Part shown: piece after piece, positions 8,636-16,533 of the stretch
Layout of the letters: each line of letters begins with the position of its first letter
How positions within the stretch are numbered: the first letter of the stretch is position 1
Source of the DNA: Allopseudospirillum japonicum
Lineage (GTDB): Bacteria; Pseudomonadota; Gammaproteobacteria; Pseudomonadales; Halomonadaceae
DNA length: 64,000 bases
Reading direction: 5' to 3'
Assembly: GCF_900108915.1 (NCBI RefSeq)
Contig: NZ_FNYH01000009.1
Coordinates: 87,685-151,684, forward strand
Made by a program: the position numbers and the translations under genes
The notes under the pieces: generated by a model
What the model saw: only the letters and a program-made list of their open reading frames with translations
Database searches by the model: none
Told to the model about the DNA's origin: nothing

Positions 8636-9784
8636 TTAATCTAGATGTACCAGAGAACCTAAACGCGTTCCTACTTTCGGTTGCGCAGGCAACTGGCCTT
8701 GTGCAATTTTAGGATACTCTTTTAAAAGCACACTCAACCAACCACGAACCCGCTGTACAATACGCTCATTCGCTTTTAAAGAACCGGCTAAGGGTTCACC
8801 GACCAAAGGGTGCTGACGTGCTAAAAAATTACCTGCACGCCGATAAGCATCGGCTCGTGCTTTTGCCATGACTTCATCCAAAGTATCCGGCATAAAATAA
8901 ATATCCAAAATCGGTCGTTTTTGCTGTTCTAAAATGCCGACAATATCAACCGCAAGGGGTTGCTGAGTTTCGCGAATATCGACCAGAATCAGCGGGTAAT
9001 GTGCTGGCACTTCTTCTAGAAACTTCAACAAAGATAATCCTTGTCCCCCATAAGCAATCAGAACCTTAAAATCATGTCCACGGCTTTGCAATTCCTGCAA
9101 ACCTGCCTGCAAATGTGCATGAATGCGTTCCACATAAGGTTTTTTCTTCGGTGTTTGGGGTTCTGTAGACGCCTGCTCTGTATCATCAGGTGCTAGAGGT
9201 TCCTGACCGGCAGTATCTAAAGCATCTTCTGCACCTTCAATGTTTGTCTCTTCCGGTCCTGCAGGTGCCCCATCTTCCTCTGTAGGCGTTTCTTCAGTCG
9301 GCTGCTCTGCCTCCAATGCAGACGCTGGCAACCTAGATAGTAATTCCACCGCACCTAGAGTACGCTCAGGTATAGGGCGCCCTTCCATACTCGGTAGCAT
9401 AAGTGCCAAGGTCGCAAAACCATAATCGGGCAAACGTTGACGTAAAGGATCTATCACTTGTGGCCATACGAGAGATTGCTCATCATCATGAAGCAATAGC
9501 ACCCCAGCACGCGCTTGTGGACGATTAGCGGGTAGATACAAGGCAGCTGCTTTTTCTAAAATTTCTGTTTCACCAATATCGATAAAATACAAATCTTTTA
9601 GTTCGCGTTCTAAAGCACGCACTTTAACTTGTGCAGGATCCAGCTGTACACGTGGTAATGCGGGTGGCTCTGGTGCAGCCTCTTCTGCTGGGGCATCAAT
9701 GGGTGGTGCATCTTCCTCAGCATAAGCAGGTGCGATCGACATCCAAAGCCCTAAACAAAGATATTTGAGCACTTGGCTAGGCAT
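8636..9784 (-). CDS. DUF3530 family exported protein (alpha/beta-hydrolase-like)
   Basis: Protein of 382 residues with an N-terminal signal-like segment ending about APAYA, then a Pro/Glu/Ala-rich linker (about residues 24-45). The DUF3530-like core follows: ARAGVLLLHDDEQSLVWPQ... and later KVLIAYGGQGLSLLKFL, where the nucleophile-elbow position reads YGGQG instead of GxSxG. An acidic, Pro/Thr/Glu-rich low-complexity insert (about 160-220) splits the core. Function is unknown; family assignment is from pattern memory. It is divergent from rpe, with which it shares a short promoter region, and lies upstream of the lol genes in the same direction. AGGAG is unusually close to the ATG. Confidence 0.75.
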   Translation of the reverse strand: MPSQVLKYLCLGLWMSIAPAYAEEDAPPIDAPAEEAAPEPPALPRVQLDPAQVKVRALERELKDLYFIDIGETEILEKAAALYLPANRPQARAGVLLLHDDEQSLVWPQVIDPLRQRLPDYGFATLALMLPSMEGRPIPERTLGAVELLSRLPASALEAEQPTEETPTEEDGAPAGPEETNIEGAEDALDTAGQEPLAPDDTEQASTEPQTPKKKPYVERIHAHLQAGLQELQSRGHDFKVLIAYGGQGLSLLKFLEEVPAHYPLILVDIRETQQPLAVDIVGILEQQKRPILDIYFMPDTLDEVMAKARADAYRRAGNFLARQHPLVGEPLAGSLKANERIVQRVRGWLSVLLKEYPKIAQGQLPAQPKVGTRLGSLVHLD

Positions 9785-9871
9785 ACTCCTGTCATCCCCT
9801 AGTAAATTTTGTACATTTCGCTACAATTTCGCAGATCTTTGATTACTCTTGACCGTGAGCACACAAATTTT

Positions 9872-10555
9872 ATGTCTTATCTAATTGCCCCTTCTATTTT
9901 ATCTGCTGATTTTGCTCGTTTAGGCGAAGAAGTATCGCAAGTACTCGCATCCGGTGCGGATATGGTACATTTTGATGTTATGGATAACCATTATGTTCCC
10001 AATTTAACGGTTGGACCTATGGTGTGCAAAGCATTACGTGATTATGGCATCCAAGCCCCTATAGATGTGCATCTAATGGTTAAACCTGTTGATGCTTTAA
10101 TCAGTGACTTTATCGACGCTGGGGCGACTTACATTACATTTCACCCTGAAGCTTCTGAACATATCGATCGTTCTTTACAACTCATCCGTGATGGCGGTTG
10201 CAAAGCGGGTTTAGTTTTTAACCCAGCAACCCCTTTACATCTCATGGATTGGGTGATGGATAAGCTAGATATGGTATTACTTATGAGTGTCAACCCAGGG
10301 TTTGGAGGACAGGCGTTTATTCCTGCAACCTTGGATAAGTTACGTGCAGCACGTGCCAAAATCCAAGCTTCTGGTTATCCTATCCGCTTGCAGGTCGACG
10401 GTGGCGTCAAAGTTGATAACATAGCACAAATTGCCGCAGCAGGTGCAGATACCTTTGTGGCTGGCTCAGCAATTTTTAATGCTGCTAATCCGGAAGATCC
10501 TCACACTTATGATCAGGTTCTAGCTGATTTTCGCCACCAGCTTGCACAAGTTTAA
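9872..10555 (+). CDS. rpe: Ribulose-phosphate 3-epimerase
   Basis: Interconverts D-ribulose 5-phosphate and D-xylulose 5-phosphate in the pentose phosphate pathway. The TIM-barrel protein is 227 residues, matching the family (about 225). Signatures are [55 protein letters not shown] and LQVDGGV, carrying the metal-binding His/Asp residues and catalytic Asp. The longer open frame starts at 9809, but ATG 9872 gives the standard N-terminus MSYLIAPS. The Shine-Dalgarno is weak. No gph or trpE follows, unlike in some relatives; a terminator ends the unit. Confidence 0.95.
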   Translation: MSYLIAPSILSADFARLGEEVSQVLASGADMVHFDVMDNHYVPNLTVGPMVCKALRDYGIQAPIDVHLMVKPVDALISDFIDAGATYITFHPEASEHIDRSLQLIRDGGCKAGLVFNPATPLHLMDWVMDKLDMVLLMSVNPGFGGQAFIPATLDKLRAARAKIQASGYPIRLQVDGGVKVDNIAQIAAAGADTFVAGSAIFNAANPEDPHTYDQVLADFRHQLAQV

Positions 10556-10585
10556 TCCTCCGATTTTCTTCTCTTGCCTCTTCGT

Positions 10586-10611
10586 ACGCAGATGCACAAG
10601 TCTGCGTTTTT
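10586..10611 (+). terminator. Rho-independent terminator after rpe
   Basis: A 7-bp stem, ACGCAGA (10586-10592) with TCTGCGT (10601-10607), 8-base loop, followed by TTTT. It lies 30 bases after the rpe stop. Confidence 0.75.
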
Positions 10612-10962
10612 CCTCACTTGACTCTCCTCCTCATACCTTGCTTGGCGTATACGAACATCAAGATATTTAGTTGATAGATCCTTTTGTATGACTTTAAGCA
10701 GCTTAATCCTATAGACTTCCTGTTACATAAAGCACTTTTTTCTTAATTCCTTGTTATTTATTAAATTTTTTATTTCATCTGCTTATAGGCTACTTCTTTC
10801 GGGGGATGTTTAATCCTCTAGATAGCTGTTATTATCTAGAGATAAAAATTACTAAAATCTTTTTATTTCAGTATTTAGTTTACTTGTCATCACATTAAAC
10901 AATAAAAAAACACTAAGACCGAGCAATGTGGATGACAAATATCCATTGAGGGAACCTGCACT
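10612..10962. other. Intergenic region upstream of chemoreceptor gene
   Basis: About 350 bases without an ORF. It holds a perfect 9-bp inverted repeat, CTCTAGATA (10816-10824) and TATCTAGAG (10833-10841), which could be an operator or a leader hairpin for the chemoreceptor gene. A sigma-28-like element was looked for near 10896-10925 (TAAA ... ACCGAGCA), but its spacing and match are poor. The last bases (TTGAGGGAACC) provide the ribosome binding site. Confidence 0.4.
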
Positions 10963-12888
10963 ATGTTAGCTCAGATGAAACTAACCGGTCGCATGATCTT
11001 GCTGTTTTCTGTACCTTTGATCCTGCTACTGAGTTTGTTAGGTTATGTGGTGATTAGCCAATTAAATGAGCAAATCCCCAGCATGATAGCACGTACCAGT
11101 CACGATCTTGTGCATGCTCGTGCACAAGAAGTCTCACGATGGCTCGATGGCCATAAACAATGGGCCATAACCCTTGCCAACCTACCGGCTATTCGTAGTG
11201 GTGACCCTGAACGTATTCGTACCACTTTGGCAGCAGTAGCAAAAACACGTAGCCAAGATATTGAGATGGTATTTTTTGCACAAACCTCAGGGGAAGCGGT
11301 CACGCATCATGGTTTAAAAGCCAACGTCGGTGAACGGGCCTATTTTAAAACCCTAGTTCAAGAAGCCAGTGCTACTTTAGTACTTAGCAACCCTGTGGTT
11401 TCCAAAACCTCAGGCAAACCGATTACCGTGATTGCCCAAGTTGTTAAAGATCAACAAGGACGCATTCTGGGCATGATCGGCCTGACAATCACCATGAGTG
11501 AGCTTTCTAACATCAGTAGCAGTATTTCTATTGGCGAGGGCAGTTATGGCTGGGTTGTTGATGGCAGCGGTTTAATTGTTGCGCATCCTTCAGAAAAAGC
11601 ACGTATGAAAATCAGTACCCTAGATAGCAAGACGCATGGCTATCAAGGCTTAGATGTGCAAGGCAAAAAAATGATACGTGGCCAAGCAGATATCGGTGAA
11701 ATCACCAATCTACAAGGGGAAAAAGTTACCCTTTTTTATCATCCCATCCCAAGCACACCCAGCTGGACTTTGGGTGCCTCTTTGCAAACGAAGGTATTCA
11801 ATAATACCGCAATGGCCATGCTGAAAAGTATTTTGATTATTTTTGTGGTCATCTTTGTTGCCATGTTAGCTGTCGTAGTACTGGTTGCTCGTTCTTTAAC
11901 CGCTCCTTTACGGAAAATGTTGCATATGATGCAGGCCATTGCCCAAGGTAATGGTGATTTAAGCCAACGTCTTGAAGCTCAAGGGCGTGACGAATTAAGT
12001 GATCTTGCACGGGCATTTAACGCTTTTGCAGAGAAAATTGCACATCTTGTACAAGATATTGCGCAAGCCAGTCAAGAGCTCACCAGTTCTGCCATTCAGA
12101 TGCAATCTGCTAGCCAAAACTCCCAACAGGGTTTAGTGCGCCAACAAGCTGAAGTTGAGCATATTGCCGTTGCCATGAACCAAATGGTTGCCACTGTTGA
12201 AGAGGTTGCACGTCATGCACAATCTGCCTCTTCTACCGCAAGCCAAGGCAATCATGAAGTCCAAGTCAGCCATTCGGTGGTTGAACAAGTTGTGAATATT
12301 ATTAATCAGCAAGCGCAAACCATAGATAGTGTAGCTAATGAAATTCAGCACCTGAATAAAGGCAGCGAACAAATTGGTGAAGTCATCACTGTGATTCGTG
12401 AGATTGCCGATCAAACTAATTTGCTAGCACTGAATGCCGCTATTGAAGCCGCACGCGCAGGTGAGCAGGGCCGAGGGTTTGCAGTAGTAGCAGATGAGGT
12501 GCGTGGTTTAGCCACACGAACTCATCAATCCACGCAAGAAATCGAAAATACTATTCAGAAACTACAGCAACAAACGCAAATTGCTGTCGATTTAATGGAG
12601 CGCAGCCGCAAGCAATCGCATACCTCTGTTGAACAAGCCGAAAAAGCACGTCACGCACTGGATGCCATTGCAGGCGCCATTGATCAAATCAACGCCATGA
12701 ACTTGCAGATTGCTTCCGCAACCGAGCAGCAAACAGCCACCGCAGATGAGCTGAATCGTAATTTAAGTTCTATTGCACATGTCGCTGAGGAAGCTTCGCA
12801 CGAGGCTCAACAGGCCGCACAGGCCAGTGATCAATTAAAAATATTAGCCGAGCGCTTAAACCACTTAGTTTCCCAATTTAGAATTTGA
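10963..12888 (+). CDS. Methyl-accepting chemotaxis protein with dCache-type sensor
   Basis: Transmembrane chemoreceptor of 641 residues. TM1 is about 10-31 ([21 protein letters not shown]), then a roughly 250-residue periplasmic domain with dCache-like features ([58 protein letters not shown]). TM2 is about 285-307 ([20 protein letters not shown]), followed by HAMP and a long signalling domain whose hairpin tip is [29 protein letters not shown]. No CheR-docking pentapeptide is present at the C-terminus (SQFRI). It is a single-gene unit with GAGGG before the ATG and a strong terminator after it. dCache receptors often bind amino acids or organic acids; the ligand here is unknown. Confidence 0.93.
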   Translation: MLAQMKLTGRMILLFSVPLILLLSLLGYVVISQLNEQIPSMIARTSHDLVHARAQEVSRWLDGHKQWAITLANLPAIRSGDPERIRTTLAAVAKTRSQDIEMVFFAQTSGEAVTHHGLKANVGERAYFKTLVQEASATLVLSNPVVSKTSGKPITVIAQVVKDQQGRILGMIGLTITMSELSNISSSISIGEGSYGWVVDGSGLIVAHPSEKARMKISTLDSKTHGYQGLDVQGKKMIRGQADIGEITNLQGEKVTLFYHPIPSTPSWTLGASLQTKVFNNTAMAMLKSILIIFVVIFVAMLAVVVLVARSLTAPLRKMLHMMQAIAQGNGDLSQRLEAQGRDELSDLARAFNAFAEKIAHLVQDIAQASQELTSSAIQMQSASQNSQQGLVRQQAEVEHIAVAMNQMVATVEEVARHAQSASSTASQGNHEVQVSHSVVEQVVNIINQQAQTIDSVANEIQHLNKGSEQIGEVITVIREIADQTNLLALNAAIEAARAGEQGRGFAVVADEVRGLATRTHQSTQEIENTIQKLQQQTQIAVDLMERSRKQSHTSVEQAEKARHALDAIAGAIDQINAMNLQIASATEQQTATADELNRNLSSIAHVAEEASHEAQQAAQASDQLKILAERLNHLVSQFRI

Positions 12889-12908
12889 TTTCTTACTGGG
12901 TTGTATCC

Positions 12909-12950
12909 GGACGTTTTCCATTACACTATCAGGGAAAACGTCCTTTTTTT
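12909..12950 (+). terminator. Rho-independent terminator after chemoreceptor gene
   Basis: A perfect 11-bp stem, GGACGTTTTCC (12909-12919) with GGAAAACGTCC (12933-12943), 13-base loop, followed by seven T. Confidence 0.93.
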
Positions 12951-12964
12951 GTGGAGCTCAATCT

Positions 12965-13672
12965 GTGTGCTATTTAGGCGAACTCATTTACCAACACCCT
13001 GATTTTATATTAATTAATAAACCTGCTGGTGTCAGTGTCCACAAGGATCAAACCTCAACCAGCTGGGTGTCTGCTTGGGAACAAAGATTACAAGAGCCAC
13101 ATTTATATTTGGTACATCGTCTTGATAAGATGACTTCTGGATTAATTTTACTCGCACGTCATGCAAACGCCGCAGCTGCCTTATCTGAGCTTTTCGCACA
13201 ACGTCAAGTACATAAATATTATCTGGCTTTAGTAGGTAATAAACCTAAAAAAAAGCAAGGTTTGATTTGTGGCGATATGCAAAAAGGTCGTGGGGGTAAT
13301 TGGAAGTTACTACCCACACGGCAACGCCCTGCGATTACACAATTTTTTTCTATCGGCCTTGGGCTTGGGATGCGTGCTTGCTTACTCAAACCCTACACAG
13401 GCTATACCCATCAATTAAGAGTTGCATTGAAAAGCTTAGGCGCACCGATTCTTGGTGATCCTCGTTATGCCCCCGCTCATTTAAGCGCAGACCGTGGTTA
13501 TTTGCATGCCTACAGCTTGCAATTTTTCTATCAAGGGCGGGCTTATGCCTTTTACCTTGCACCCAAAGAAGGCGACTTGTTTCACCAAGCCCATATGCAA
13601 GCTTGTTTGGCCCATTGGCGACGCCCAGAACAACTTGCTTGGCCAGATATTTCTCCCTTGGTCAAACGATAG
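12965..13672 (+). CDS. RluA-family RNA pseudouridine synthase
   Basis: Isomerises uridine to pseudouridine in rRNA or tRNA; which RNA is not clear from sequence. The protein is 235 residues with no S4 domain, starting directly with the catalytic domain: ILINKPAGVSVHKD, the catalytic motif HRLDKMTSGL, then LKPYTGYTHQLRVAL and GDPRYAP. It is close in layout to the small stand-alone RluA/TruC-like subgroup. It starts at GTG 12965, which has GGAG 8 bases upstream. It lies immediately behind the chemoreceptor terminator and is not obviously linked to it. Confidence 0.88.
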   Translation: MCYLGELIYQHPDFILINKPAGVSVHKDQTSTSWVSAWEQRLQEPHLYLVHRLDKMTSGLILLARHANAAAALSELFAQRQVHKYYLALVGNKPKKKQGLICGDMQKGRGGNWKLLPTRQRPAITQFFSIGLGLGMRACLLKPYTGYTHQLRVALKSLGAPILGDPRYAPAHLSADRGYLHAYSLQFFYQGRAYAFYLAPKEGDLFHQAHMQACLAHWRRPEQLAWPDISPLVKR

Positions 13673-13827
13673 GGGATCACCTTCTGTACTCGCGCTATAG
13701 CAACAAAATATGACAGAAGTTCGCTTGAATTCCGCAAAGAATGGTAAACTTTCGCCTAAGTTTGCTAAGACGCAAACAAAAAATTTACTCTCCCCCTATT
13801 TGACCTCCTGCATGAGAGAAAGCGTAT

Positions 13828-14454
13828 ATGAAGGTGCACGAAATTACTCACCCTTTAGTGCAACATAAAATTGGCTTAATGCGTAACCCTAATTTAAGTA
13901 CACGCAGTTTTCGCCAACTAGCTGCTGAAGTTGGTTGTTTGCTCACTTACGAAGCCACTAAGGATTTACAACTCGAAACACGCACCTTGCATGGTTGGTG
14001 TGGCGATGTAGAAGTTGCACAGATTAAAGGTAAAAAAATCACCATTGTGCCTATTTTGCGTGCAGGTTTAGGGATGCTTGACGGTGTGTTAGAACTGATT
14101 CCAAGCGCTAAAATTAGCGTCGTTGGCATCTATCGTGACGAACAAAGCCTACAACCTGTGCCTTATTTCGAAAAACTTGCCCATGATATTGAAGAACGTA
14201 TGGCAATTATCCTAGATCCCATGCTCGCCACAGGGGGTTCTATGAATGCCACCATAGACATTTTAAAAAAGTCCGGCTGTACCTCTATTCGTGCGCTAGT
14301 GCTTGTTGCCGCACCTGAAGGTATCGCTAAAGTGGCATCTGCGCACCCAGATGTGGAAATTTTTACCGCTTCTGTCGATAGCCATTTAAATGAAGATGGG
14401 TATATTGTCCCAGGTTTGGGAGATGCCGGTGATAAGATTTTTGGGACGCGCTAA
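13828..14454 (+). CDS. upp: Uracil phosphoribosyltransferase
   Basis: Makes UMP from uracil and PRPP in pyrimidine salvage. The protein is 208 residues, the same as E. coli Upp. The PRPP-binding loop is [24 protein letters not shown]; other signatures are [23 protein letters not shown] and the uracil-binding C-terminus [18 protein letters not shown]. Only 3 bases separate its stop from the start of the permease gene, forming a upp-uraA salvage operon. The upstream region (13673-13827) has a short dyad GTTTGC/GCAAAC (13760-13777) of unknown meaning. Confidence 0.97.
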   Translation: MKVHEITHPLVQHKIGLMRNPNLSTRSFRQLAAEVGCLLTYEATKDLQLETRTLHGWCGDVEVAQIKGKKITIVPILRAGLGMLDGVLELIPSAKISVVGIYRDEQSLQPVPYFEKLAHDIEERMAIILDPMLATGGSMNATIDILKKSGCTSIRALVLVAAPEGIAKVASAHPDVEIFTASVDSHLNEDGYIVPGLGDAGDKIFGTR

Positions 14455-14457
14455 TTT

Positions 14458-15762
14458 ATGACTTCTTTAACTTCTCCTGCCCCTTTAAGCCGAGGACATC
14501 TTTTGCTCGGTGGCACACAAATGCTGTTTGTTGCCTTTGGTGCCCTTGTACTTATGCCATTACTCACAGGTTTAAATCCTAGTGTGGCTTTATTTACCGC
14601 TGGCATAGGGACTTTGGTCTTCCAACTGATTACCCGTCGCAGTATTCCTATTTTTCTTGCCTCTTCCTTTGCTTTTATCGCACCGATTACCTATAGCGTA
14701 CAAACTTGGGGTATCAGTGCCACAATGGGCGCTTTGATTGCTGCTGGTTGCGTTTATATGTTGCTTGCAAGCATAGTCAAAGTCAGAGGTGCAGGCTTTA
14801 TTCATCGGCTCATGCCACCTGTGGTCACTGGCCCTGTCATCATGATTATCGGTTTAGGGCTAGCGCCGATTGCCGTTAACATGGCCATGGGGAAAACAGG
14901 TGATGCCAGCCTCCAACTGTTTCCATATACAGATGCACTTTTTGTTTCTATGGCTGCCCTTGTAACCACTGCAGCCATTGCCACTTTTGGACGTGGGCTC
15001 TTTCGTCTTTTACCAATCTTAGGTGGTATTTTGGTTGGCTATACTCTCGCACTGATTATGGGTATGGTCGATTTCACTCCAGTGCAGCAAGCACCTTGGT
15101 TGGCTATCCCTGAGTTTGTCGCACCAAGTTTCCAGTGGCAAGCCATCTTATTTATGATTCCTGTTGCCATTGCGCCCGCTGTTGAACATGTCGGCGATAT
15201 TTTGGCGATTAGCCAAGTCACGGGTAAAAAATATATTGAAAAGCCTGGCCTACACCGCACCCTCTTTGGTGACGGCTTAGCTACTTCAGTCGCTGCCTGC
15301 TTTGGTGGACCGCCCAACACCACCTATTCTGAAGTAACAGGTGCTGTGATGCTTACCAAAATGACCCAGCCTCTCGTGATGACTTACGCCGCCTGTGTCG
15401 CCATTGGTTTAGCTTTTATTGGTAAGTTTGGCATTTTACTGCAAACTATTCCTACGCCTGTTATGGGTGGTATTTTGATCTTACTCTTTGGCTCGATTGC
15501 TGCTGTAGGTCTAAATACTCTGATTAAAGCCAAAGTCGACCTAGCTCAACAACGTAATCTCGTTATTGTGGCCACCGTCCTTGTGTTTGGTATTGGTGGG
15601 CTGACGTTAGGGCAAGGAGAACTTAGCCTACAGGGCATCAGTTTGTGTGGCATTGTAGCTATTGTACTCAATCTAGTTTTACCACATACATCAGATGATG
15701 AAGATTCATTAGCACAAGAAGAAGCTGTTGTAGAGGATCTACTCGCTCATACCCGTGATTAA
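14458..15762 (+). CDS. uraA: Uracil/xanthine permease (NCS2/NAT family)
   Basis: Inner-membrane nucleobase:cation symporter of 434 residues with many hydrophobic helices. NAT family landmarks are AFIAPITYSVQ, then AVEHVGDILAISQVTGK with the substrate-binding Glu, the signature GDGLATSVAACFGGPPNTTYSEVTGAV, and TPVMGGILILLFG. The NTTYSE wording fits uracil transporters. It is the second gene of the upp operon, which supports uracil as substrate. A short acidic cytoplasmic tail ends the protein. Transcription from the left meets the minus-strand CBS gene at a shared hairpin. Confidence 0.93.
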   Translation: MTSLTSPAPLSRGHLLLGGTQMLFVAFGALVLMPLLTGLNPSVALFTAGIGTLVFQLITRRSIPIFLASSFAFIAPITYSVQTWGISATMGALIAAGCVYMLLASIVKVRGAGFIHRLMPPVVTGPVIMIIGLGLAPIAVNMAMGKTGDASLQLFPYTDALFVSMAALVTTAAIATFGRGLFRLLPILGGILVGYTLALIMGMVDFTPVQQAPWLAIPEFVAPSFQWQAILFMIPVAIAPAVEHVGDILAISQVTGKKYIEKPGLHRTLFGDGLATSVAACFGGPPNTTYSEVTGAVMLTKMTQPLVMTYAACVAIGLAFIGKFGILLQTIPTPVMGGILILLFGSIAAVGLNTLIKAKVDLAQQRNLVIVATVLVFGIGGLTLGQGELSLQGISLCGIVAIVLNLVLPHTSDDEDSLAQEEAVVEDLLAHTRD

Positions 15763-15769
15763 ATGATCG

Positions 15770-15797
15770 GCTGGACATCCAGTTTCGGATGTCCAGC
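15770..15797. terminator. Hairpin between convergent uraA and CBS-protein genes
   Basis: A perfect 11-bp stem, GCTGGACATCC (15770-15780) with GGATGTCCAGC (15787-15797), loop AGTTTC. There is no T-run on either side, so it is not a textbook intrinsic terminator. Its position between convergent stop codons suggests a bidirectional end or RNA-stability hairpin. Confidence 0.55.
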
Positions 15798-15806
15798 ACT
15801 ACATTA

Positions 15807-16235
15807 TTAGTCTTCTAATAAATCCAGCGCCAAGCGCACAAAATCTACAGAAGTCACAATACCTATCACGCGCTTTTCCTCATCTAACACAGGCAAAGCA
15901 CCATGTTTATGCGCCAACAAACGCTGACCTGCCTCTTTTAAAGGCGTATCTTCTGTTAAAGATTCCACATCCGTATTAATGACTTCCGCTAAAGGAATCC
16001 GCGCTTCATAGTAAGCAATACGATGCGCACCTCTTTCGTCTGCAATTTTTAAAGCCTCTCGCAAGACCACACGCTGAGTTAACATACCCACTAACCGTGC
16101 TTGTGCGTCCACTACAGGAATATGACGAATTTTATGCTGACGCATCGCATCATGGCCTTCCAACAAGTTTTGTTCTATTTGTAGTTGGATAACCTTGGAT
16201 GTCATTACGTCCTTTACAACTTTAAAGTGTCCCAT
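15807..16235 (-). CDS. CBS-domain pair protein
   Basis: Stand-alone Bateman module of 142 residues: CBS1 covers about residues 5-60 (VKDVMTSKVIQLQIEQNLLEGHDAM...HIPVVDAQARLVGMLTQR) and CBS2 about 75-135 (VINTDVESLTEDTPLKEAG...GALPVLDEEKRVIGIVTSVDFVRL). Such pairs bind adenine nucleotides and act as energy sensors; the partner is unknown here. The frame extends to an ATG at 16256, but ATG 16235 is preferred because AGAGAGG lies before it and the protein then starts MGHFKVVKDVMT. It may belong to the rlmKL-glutaredoxin unit. Confidence 0.85.
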   Translation of the reverse strand: MGHFKVVKDVMTSKVIQLQIEQNLLEGHDAMRQHKIRHIPVVDAQARLVGMLTQRVVLREALKIADERGAHRIAYYEARIPLAEVINTDVESLTEDTPLKEAGQRLLAHKHGALPVLDEEKRVIGIVTSVDFVRLALDLLED

Positions 16236-16271
16236 GTACCTGTTACCCTCTCTCATCTTGAATGACTTGCC

Positions 16272-16532
16272 TCACTTTACTCTTAGAGTCTGTAGCCAAC
16301 TTGCCAGCTCAGTGGCATCAAAGGGCCAAGCTAACTCGCTCATCTCACCTGCATAATTTGTACCACTTAATACAGGAATTCGCACTCCATATTGTGCAAT
16401 TAAATCTTCTGATATACTGATTTCTATCAAGTCCAAAGTCAGATTTTTCATATCCACGTAAGGATGTAATAAGGCTTGCGCTTGCTCACACAAATGACAT
16501 CCAGAAGTTGTATATAACTTGATGCTTTTCAT
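16272..16532 (-). CDS. Glutaredoxin-like protein (DUF836 family)
   Basis: Small thioredoxin-fold protein of 86 residues. The redox motif C13-H-L-C16 sits in LYTTSGCHLCEQAQALL, and the cis-Pro loop reads RIPVLSG. DUF836 proteins are presumed thiol-disulfide oxidoreductases, with no substrate established. The start codon lies one base beyond the rlmKL stop, so translation is coupled to rlmKL. Confidence 0.88.
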   Translation of the reverse strand: MKSIKLYTTSGCHLCEQAQALLHPYVDMKNLTLDLIEISISEDLIAQYGVRIPVLSGTNYAGEMSELAWPFDATELASWLQTLRVK

Positions 16533-16533
16533 A

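Noticed and set aside
9809..9871. Longer N-terminus of Rpe from ATG 9809
   Set aside because: It adds 21 residues without family similarity; ATG 9872 gives the standard [15 protein letters not shown].
10896..10925. Sigma-28 flagellar promoter before the chemoreceptor gene
   Set aside because: TAAA and ACCGAGCA are present, but spacing and the second element deviate too much from TAAA-N15-GCCGATAA.
13760..13777. GTTTGC/GCAAAC dyad upstream of upp as a terminator or PurR operator
   Set aside because: No T-run follows, and only half of a PurR-like box (ACGCAAAC) is present, too little to support a call.
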